Assembly (NCBI GenBank): GCA_937998635.1
Contig: CALLDA010000036.1
Span: 1 to 11,493 of the forward strand
Direction of reading: 5' to 3'
Length of the DNA stretch: 11,493 bases
Source: an uncultured Pseudomonadales bacterium
GTDB lineage: Bacteria; Pseudomonadota; Gammaproteobacteria; Pseudomonadales; Porticoccaceae
Below the pieces are notes generated by a model. It made no database searches, was not told where the DNA came from, and was given only the letters and a program-made list of their open reading frames with translations. Positions 7,637-11,493 of the stretch are shown one piece after another (the first letter of the stretch is position 1; every line of letters begins with the position of its first letter). The translations under genes and the position numbers were made by a program.

Positions 7637-9376
7637 TTATTTCGCTCCTGGACCCGTGAGTTGCTCAGTTAAGAAAGCCGATAGTTCATCAAGCTTAACT
7701 TCAAGCGAATCGCTATCACCTCGTCGTTTATATTCCACGGAGCCATTTTCCAGTCCGCGTTCGCCGATGACCAGACGATGGGGAATGCCGATAAGATCAA
7801 TGTCCGCCAACATGACACCGAGCCTGACTTTCTTTTCATCCATCAGTAATACATCGTAACCAGCCTCACTTAATTCCTGATAGAGCGTTTCGCAGGTCTT
7901 GAGAACTGCCTCTGATTTATGGGCGTTGATGGGAATAATAGCCAGGGTAAAGGGTGCAATGTTGTCTGGCCAGATGATGCCCTCCTTATCGTGGTTTTGT
8001 TCGATAGCGGAGGCGACCACGCGGGTGACGCCGATGCCATAGCAGCCCATGGTCATGACTTGCTCTTTGCCAGATTCATCTAGCACCGTCGCGCCCATTG
8101 CGTCACTGTATTTGGTGCCGAGCTGGAATATATGACCGACTTCGATACCGCGTTTGATTTCGAGTATGCCCTGGCCGTCGGGGCTTGGATCGCCGGCGAC
8201 GACTTCACGGATGTCGACGATGGTGCCCGGCGAGCAATCTCTGTCCCAGTTGACTCCACGCAAATGAAAACCATCTTTGTTGGCACCGCAGATAAAGTCG
8301 CTGAGATGGGCAGCGCTGTGATCGGTAAAGACTGGGATAGAAGGCTTAACTGGCCCCAGGGAGCCGACACTACAAGCTAGAGTGGCGAGCACTTGTTCAG
8401 TGCTGGCAAAAGTTAAGGGGCTGGCTACACCGGGCAGTTTTTCGGCTTTGATTTCATTCAGTGCGTGGTCGCCGCGCAATACCAGGGCGATTAAATCACT
8501 GTCATCTTCATCAATGTTTTCACCGACAACAATCAAGGTTTTAACAATGGCTTCGGCCGGGCAATCTAAAAACTGGCAGACCTCCTCAATGCTGTGTTGC
8601 CCTGGCGTGGCGACCTCTTCCATGGTCTGAGTCGGCTCTGGTCGTAACCCTGCTGGGGCCAGAGCCTCGGCTTTTTCGACGTTGGCGGCGTAATCACTTT
8701 CTGTTGAGAAAGCGATGGCATCTTCTCCTGATTCTGCGAGGACATGGAATTCGTGGGAGTGGCTGCCACCAATGCTGCCTGTATCGGCCAGTACCGGCCT
8801 GAAATTCAGACCTAGCCGTTCGAATATTCGGGTATAGGTAGCGTGCATGACATCGTAAGTCTCCTGCAGACTCTCGGCATCGACATGGAAAGAGTAAGCG
8901 TCTTTCATGATGAATTCCCGCGCTCTCATAATGCCAAAACGGGGGCGAATCTCGTCTCTAAATTTGGTTTGGATCTGATAAAAATTGGCGGGTAGTTGTT
9001 TGTAACTGCGAATTTCATTGCGAATTAAGTCGGTAATAATCTCTTCGTGAGTAGGCCCCAGGCAAAATGACCGTTGATGACGATCATTGATGCGCAGCAA
9101 CTCTGGGCCGTATTCCTCCCAGCGACCGGACTCCTGCCACAGCTCAGCCGGTTGCACTACCGGCATCATGACTTCCTGGGCATTAGCACGGTTCATCTCT
9201 TCACGAATAATCGCTTCGACCTTGCGTAGCACCCTGAGACCCAGAGGTAGCCAGGTGTATAAACCGGAGGCAAGTTTTCTGATCATCCCGGCGCGGATCA
9301 TTAATTGATGGCTGATGACTTCGGCATCGGCGGGTGTTTCTTTCTGAGTAGCAAGAAGGAGCTGGCTGGCACGCAT
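7637..9376 (-). CDS. proS: Prolyl-tRNA synthetase, bacterial type with editing domain
   Basis: This enzyme attaches proline to tRNA-Pro in the cytoplasm using ATP. At 579 residues it is near the usual length of about 570 for the bacterial type. The class II core is seen in AGMIRKLASGLYTWLPLGLR (29-48), the motif 2 region with FRDEIRPRFGIMRAREFIMK (139-158), and motif 3 with MGCYGIGVTRVV (443-454). Between motifs 2 and 3, at about 220-390, is the YbaK-like insertion that removes wrongly attached alanine; Lys279 in AIVKTLIVV matches the lysine known to matter for editing in the Escherichia coli enzyme. The C-terminal part (from about 475) is the anticodon-binding domain. The ATG at 9376 fits the family N-terminus (MRASQ). 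Only a weak GCGGA precedes it. It is divergent from the HIT gene across a 117-base gap, and the phosphatase gene follows immediately. Confidence 0.98.
   Translation of the reverse strand: MRASQLLLATQKETPADAEVISHQLMIRAGMIRKLASGLYTWLPLGLRVLRKVEAIIREEMNRANAQEVMMPVVQPAELWQESGRWEEYGPELLRINDRHQRSFCLGPTHEEIITDLIRNEIRSYKQLPANFYQIQTKFRDEIRPRFGIMRAREFIMKDAYSFHVDAESLQETYDVMHATYTRIFERLGLNFRPVLADTGSIGGSHSHEFHVLAESGEDAIAFSTESDYAANVEKAEALAPAGLRPEPTQTMEEVATPGQHSIEEVCQFLDCPAEAIVKTLIVVGENIDEDDSDLIALVLRGDHALNEIKAEKLPGVASPLTFASTEQVLATLACSVGSLGPVKPSIPVFTDHSAAHLSDFICGANKDGFHLRGVNWDRDCSPGTIVDIREVVAGDPSPDGQGILEIKRGIEVGHIFQLGTKYSDAMGATVLDESGKEQVMTMGCYGIGVTRVVASAIEQNHDKEGIIWPDNIAPFTLAIIPINAHKSEAVLKTCETLYQELSEAGYDVLLMDEKKVRLGVMLADIDLIGIPHRLVIGERGLENGSVEYKRRGDSDSLEVKLDELSAFLTEQLTGPGAK
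7645..7649 (-). promoter_or_regulatory. Ribosome binding site of the exported phosphatase, inside proS
   Basis: AGGAG on the minus strand lies nine bases before the ATG at 7635 and within the last codons of proS. This supports both the start choice and translation from the proS transcript. Confidence 0.65.
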
Positions 9377-9493
9377 ATAAATAATTCCGCTAAGGTTTGT
9401 TTGGGCTTATGCTGGCGCTTAGTTTAAGGGGCTCGAGCCGGTGGGTATAGGGCTAATAGGTCGGCGCTAGTGAGTAGATGGAGAGCTTGATAG

Positions 9494-9913
9494 ATGTTTG
9501 AGCTGGATACCAGATTAAAAAATGACACTTATGTCATAGGTGAGTGGCCGCTTTCAGTGGTGCTATTGCATCGGGATAGCAATTTCCCCTGGTGTATTTT
9601 GGTGCCGAGGCGAGAAGATGTGAGTGAAATCTATCAGCTCAATGATAGGGATCAGCATGCGCTGTTTGAGGAGTCGCGCATGTTGAGCCACGCAATGACC
9701 ACTGTTTTTGCTCCGGATAAAATGAATATTGCAGCCCTGGGTAACGTGGTGAAGCAGTTGCACATCCATCACGTCGCCAGATATGTCGATGATGCTGCCT
9801 GGCCAGCGCCAGTTTGGGGAGCGGTGCCCGAAAAGGATTATGGAGATAGTAACTTAAGGGAGCGTATCGAGATTTTGCGTAGTGAGTTAGATGATGCCCG
9901 AGGTTTTATCTAG
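9494..9913 (+). CDS. HIT-family protein
   Basis: A 139-residue cytoplasmic protein of the histidine-triad superfamily, whose members hydrolyse or transfer nucleotides. The N-terminal part (FPWCILVPRRE at 31-41) and the Asn/Gly loop (ALGNVVKQLHIHHVARY, 81-97) match the family. The active-site stretch is His90-Ile-His92-His93-Val, followed by an Arg. The classical motif has histidines at positions 1, 3 and 5; here 1 and 3 are present, position 5 is Val and an extra His sits at position 4. The later DDAAWPAPVWG block (99-109) is typical of the short proteobacterial HIT group. The substrate is unknown. GGAGAG at 9480-9485, eight bases before the ATG, is a good ribosome binding site. The gene is a single transcription unit ending at the hairpin at 9958-9992. 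Confidence 0.92.
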   Translation: MFELDTRLKNDTYVIGEWPLSVVLLHRDSNFPWCILVPRREDVSEIYQLNDRDQHALFEESRMLSHAMTTVFAPDKMNIAALGNVVKQLHIHHVARYVDDAAWPAPVWGAVPEKDYGDSNLRERIEILRSELDDARGFI

Positions 9914-9957
9914 GGTCTTCAATACATCCTGACAATCTAGCAGGGCAGTGTGCCTAA

Positions 9958-9992
9958 ACAAGAAAAGCCCTGAAAATCAGGGCTTTTCTTGT
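9958..9992. terminator. Bidirectional rho-independent terminator between convergent genes
   Basis: The sequence forms a perfect 16-base-pair stem (9958-9973 with 9977-9992) with a three-base AAA loop. The GCCCTGA/TCAGGGC core is flanked by A-rich and T-rich arms (AAGAAAA / TTTTCTT), so it can end transcription both from the HIT gene and from the HU-like gene that converge on it. Confidence 0.9.
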
Positions 9993-10024
9993 AACATCTG
10001 TGCCGGTATTGTGTCGAGCTGAGT

Positions 10025-10432
10025 TTAGAGGGCCATATCTTTCAGACGTTTTAGTGCTGTGATTCGCACACCAGTACTGGCTGGGCGTGCCTTGAAAGTG
10101 GTTTCCTCACCAGTAAAAGGGTTGATACCTTTACGGGCTTTTCGCGCGGGTTTCTTGACGGTTTTGATTTTCAATAAGCCGGGTAGAGAAAATTCGCCAA
10201 CGGCACGTTTCTTGATGTGTCTCTCAATAACAACATTGAGTTCTTCAAGTACAGAATTAACCTGACTTTTGTTGAGGCCAGTATTCTCAGCGAGTTCGTT
10301 GATGATTTGAGCTTTGGTGTAGCGCTCACTAACAGCGGTGATCTTTCGGGCGGGAGCGGCTTTAGGTTTTGTCTTTTTGGCCGGCGCCTTTTTAGCTGGG
10401 GCTTTCTTTGCCTTCGGTTTTTTAGCTGCCAT
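10025..10432 (-). CDS. HU/IHF-family nucleoid protein with N-terminal histone-H1-like tail
   Basis: A 135-residue DNA-binding protein. Residues 1-31 are a Lys/Ala/Pro tail built from repeated AKK, APAKK and similar short units, like the tails of histone H1 and of some bacterial nucleoid proteins. The HU fold spans about 37-133: the helical dimer part (KAQIINELAENTGLNKSQVN), the strand VGEFSLPGLLKIK, the basic arm, and the signature GINPFTGEETTFKARPAS (102-119), which holds the Pro105 expected to intercalate into DNA. The usual HU is about 90 residues, so the tail is an addition. It probably binds and bends DNA as a dimer, with the tail adding charge-driven contacts. The ribosome binding site GAGGA lies seven bases before the ATG. 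Transcription likely ends at 9958-9992. Confidence 0.93.
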   Translation of the reverse strand: MAAKKPKAKKAPAKKAPAKKTKPKAAPARKITAVSERYTKAQIINELAENTGLNKSQVNSVLEELNVVIERHIKKRAVGEFSLPGLLKIKTVKKPARKARKGINPFTGEETTFKARPASTGVRITALKRLKDMAL

Positions 10433-10534
10433 ATTGGCTTCCTCTTAAACGTTGTGATGATTTGAACTGCTAATTTTCGAGCCTGGAAACCACCTCTAAA
10501 CGACGAGATAATGATCCCTCTAACCCTGACGCCA

Positions 10535-10563
10535 TGTATATAGCATACGCAAAGAGCTCGCAA
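10535..10563 (-). promoter_or_regulatory. Candidate sigma-70 promoter of the HU-like gene
   Basis: Read on the minus strand, TTGCGA (10558-10563) and TATACA (10535-10540) are separated by 17 bases. Each box matches consensus at four of six positions. This predicts a leader of about 95 bases before the ATG at 10432. No other pair upstream of this gene looked better to me. Confidence 0.4.
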
Positions 10564-10577
10564 GCTTATTCTGGAAA

Positions 10578-10607
10578 AAACCTGTTTTTCTAGTGAAAAA
10601 CAGGTTT
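10578..10607. terminator. Orphan terminator-like hairpin
   Basis: A perfect 13-base-pair stem (10578-10590 with 10595-10607) closes a TAGT loop; the core is CCTG/CAGG. On the minus strand it is followed by six T (10575-10580 read in reverse), the shape of a rho-independent terminator; on the plus strand the trailing T-run is poorer (TTTATTT). It lies between divergent genes, where no gene needs a terminator, just upstream of the candidate HU-like promoter. Confidence 0.55.
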
Positions 10608-10718
10608 ATTTGAATGTAAGCCCATGTCCGAGCAAGGGTCGAGTTTGTTGCGCAAGCGTCTATCCGAAAATGCTTTACTGAGCGGTGAACTAGATTTTAG
10701 GCTTGCTGAGTCCTGGGG

Positions 10719-10724
10719 TATAAT
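10719..10724 (+). promoter_or_regulatory. Candidate -10 box upstream of the FmdB-type gene and aspS
   Basis: A perfect TATAAT followed by a GC-rich GCGCGCC stretch, suggesting a start near 10731 and a leader of about 60 bases. The region 16-18 bases upstream (around TTTTAGG at 10695-10701) is a weak -35. It could drive both the FmdB-type gene and aspS. Confidence 0.5.
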
Positions 10725-10792
10725 GCGCGCCGTTTTCGAACCCACTGAAAAATTGGCGCATCAAGGATGGGCCCTTTGGAGAATCACCTGCT

Positions 10793-11167
10793 ATGCCTAT
10801 TTATGAATATCGTTGCCAGGCCTGTGGCCACGAGTTAGAAGTTATTCAAAAGGTCTCCGACGATCTTTTGAAGGTTTGTCCTGAGTGTGACAAGCCAAAG
10901 CTCAAGAAAAAAGTCAGCGCCAGTGCCTTCCGACTCAGTGGCAGTGGTTGGTATGAAACCGATTTCAAAACCGGTGATAAGAAAAACCTGAGCGGTGACA
11001 GGCAGGCGAAGTCTGAAGGTGGAGACAAAAGCACTTCTTCAGATAGCGGCTCTAAAGAAAGCGCTAAGCAAGATGGTGATAGCAAAAAAACTGAAACTAA
11101 AAAAACCGAGAGCAAAAGTTCTAGCTCCAATAGCAAAAGCAAGCCAGCAGCTTCTGGCGCTAGCTGA
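10793..11167 (+). CDS. FmdB-type zinc-ribbon protein with low-complexity Ser/Lys tail
   Basis: A 124-residue protein. It begins MPIYEYRC, the hallmark of the FmdB/CxxC zinc-ribbon family, with Cys8, Cys11, Cys29 and Cys32 set to hold one zinc ion. The ordered part ends around residue 62 (SGSGWYETDFKTGDKK). Residues 63-124 are almost only Ser, Lys, Asp, Glu, Gly, Thr and Ala and should be disordered. Family members are small putative regulators of unknown mechanism, so no role beyond zinc binding can be stated. GGAGA at 10778-10782 is a plausible ribosome binding site, ten bases before the ATG. In many gammaproteobacteria this gene sits upstream of aspS, as here, with a gap of 104 bases, so a common transcript is likely. 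Confidence 0.92.
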   Translation: MPIYEYRCQACGHELEVIQKVSDDLLKVCPECDKPKLKKKVSASAFRLSGSGWYETDFKTGDKKNLSGDRQAKSEGGDKSTSSDSGSKESAKQDGDSKKTETKKTESKSSSSNSKSKPAASGAS

Positions 11168-11190
11168 AGGCCAGGCTCATACGATTACAT

Positions 11191-11270
11191 CTTGAATCAG
11201 GAATGCTTTCGATTGGGAGTACCTTGAACCAGGAATGCCTTGAACCAGGAATACCTTGAATTGGGAACAA
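11191..11270 (+). repeat. Five tandem 16-base repeats directly upstream of aspS
   Basis: Units lie at 11191-11206, 11207-11222, 11223-11238, 11239-11254 and 11255-11270. The common form is CTTGAACCAGGAATGC. Units 1, 3 and 4 differ at one or two positions; unit 5 matches unit 4 at 11 of 16 and unit 2 at 9 of 16. Units 1, 3 and 4 carry CAGGA and units 2 and 5 carry TTGGGA, so Shine-Dalgarno-like cores recur every 16 bases. The last one lies five bases before the aspS ATG. Confidence 0.85.
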
Positions 11271-11271
11271 T

Positions 11272-11493
11272 ATGAATATGCGGTCTAGTTATTGCGGGCT
11301 TGTGGAATCTTCTCTTATCGACAGCGAAGTGACCCTTTGTGGATGGGTTGATCGGCGTAGAGATCACGGTGGTGTGATCTTTATCGATTTGCGCGACCGT
11401 GAAGGTATTGTGCAGGTGGTGTTTGATCCCGATGCAGGGGAGCACTTCAACACTGCAGACCGAGTCCGTGGTGAATACGTTTTACGGGTTACC
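11272..11493 (+). CDS. aspS: Aspartyl-tRNA synthetase, N-terminal part (3' end outside window)
   Basis: The first 74 residues are present. The start MNMRSSYCG followed by VTLCGWVDRRRDHGGVIFID, LRDREGIVQVVFDPD and a DRVRGEYVLRV strand matches the N-terminal OB-fold anticodon-binding domain of bacterial AspRS, which charges tRNA-Asp (and tRNA-Asn in organisms that use the indirect route). The ATG at 11272 has GGGA five bases upstream; the ATG at 11278 (MRSSYCG) is the other candidate and agrees equally well with the family. The catalytic domains lie beyond the window. It follows the FmdB-type gene and is preceded by the tandem repeat array, in which its ribosome binding site is embedded. Confidence 0.97.
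   Translation, partial: MNMRSSYCGLVESSLIDSEVTLCGWVDRRRDHGGVIFIDLRDREGIVQVVFDPDAGEHFNTADRVRGEYVLRVT

Larger units (their letters stand above)
10433..10792. other. Divergent intergenic region between the HU-like and FmdB-type genes
   Basis: This 360-base stretch has no credible gene. It holds a candidate leftward promoter for the HU-like gene (10535-10563), an orphan hairpin (10578-10607) and a rightward -10 box (10719-10724). The piece from 10608 to 10700 shows no clear structure. A 60-codon rightward frame at 10624-10806 is not convincing as a gene. Confidence 0.7.

Noticed and set aside
9430..9439. GGCTCGAGCC palindrome in the gap between proS and the HIT gene
   Set aside because: A ten-base perfect palindrome can arise by chance in a gap this size; there is no second copy and no good promoter box placed around it.
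10624..10806. A 60-codon rightward reading frame beginning MSEQGSS
   Set aside because: It runs across the TATAAT box and overlaps the start of the FmdB-type gene, has no clear ribosome binding site and shows no recognisable domain.
11203..11259. An 18-codon frame within the repeat array upstream of aspS, considered as an attenuation leader peptide
   Set aside because: It contains no Asp codon, its AGGA touches the ATG with no spacing, and no terminator hairpin follows it before aspS.
1..11493. Search for CRISPR arrays, insertion sequences, tRNA or rRNA genes and phage attachment sites
   Set aside because: Apart from the 16-base array before aspS, no spaced direct repeats, transposase frames, terminal inverted repeats or tRNA-like cloverleafs were noticed.

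Overview
The window comes from a gammaproteobacterium, probably a marine relative of the Cellvibrionales/Pseudomonadales. The evidence is the Pseudomonas-like start of aspartyl-tRNA synthetase, the bacterial-type prolyl-tRNA synthetase with an inserted editing domain, the FmdB zinc-ribbon gene next to aspS, and the Gram-negative envelope proteins (two lipoproteins with clear lipoboxes, Sec signal peptides, a TonB-C-like domain). The species assignment is inference only.

Left part (1-6918, all minus strand). Five closely packed genes read leftward: a secreted TPR protein ending in a TonB-C-like domain (5530-6918), a Ser/Asp-rich lipoprotein (4814-5509), a larger lipoprotein with a glycine-zipper-like stretch (3606-4802), an inner-membrane-anchored periplasmic TPR protein with a PEGA-like end (2055-3593), and an inner-membrane-anchored protein with five PEGA-like repeats and a formylglycine-generating-enzyme (FGE/SUMF1) fold, cut by the window edge (1-2055). 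Gaps are 20, 11 and 12 bases and the last junction is a one-base TAATG overlap, so this looks like one operon. Every product is predicted to be exported or periplasm-facing. No standard pathway name fits the set, and it is the best candidate here for an undescribed system: an envelope-spanning assembly with an FGE fold that lacks the catalytic cysteines.

Middle (7036-9992). proS is followed after one base by a gene for an exported DSP-like/DUF442 phosphatase with an HCASGNR active-site loop. Divergent from proS is a HIT-family protein. A strong hairpin at 9958-9992 separates it from the convergent HU-like gene.

Right part (10025-11493). An HU-family nucleoid protein with an N-terminal histone-H1-like Lys/Ala/Pro tail (minus strand) is divergent from an FmdB-type zinc-ribbon protein with a low-complexity tail. 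The FmdB gene is followed by the 5' part of aspS. The 360-base divergent gap holds a near-consensus -10 box and an orphan hairpin. Just before aspS there are five tandem 16-base repeats, each with a Shine-Dalgarno-like core, running up to the start codon.
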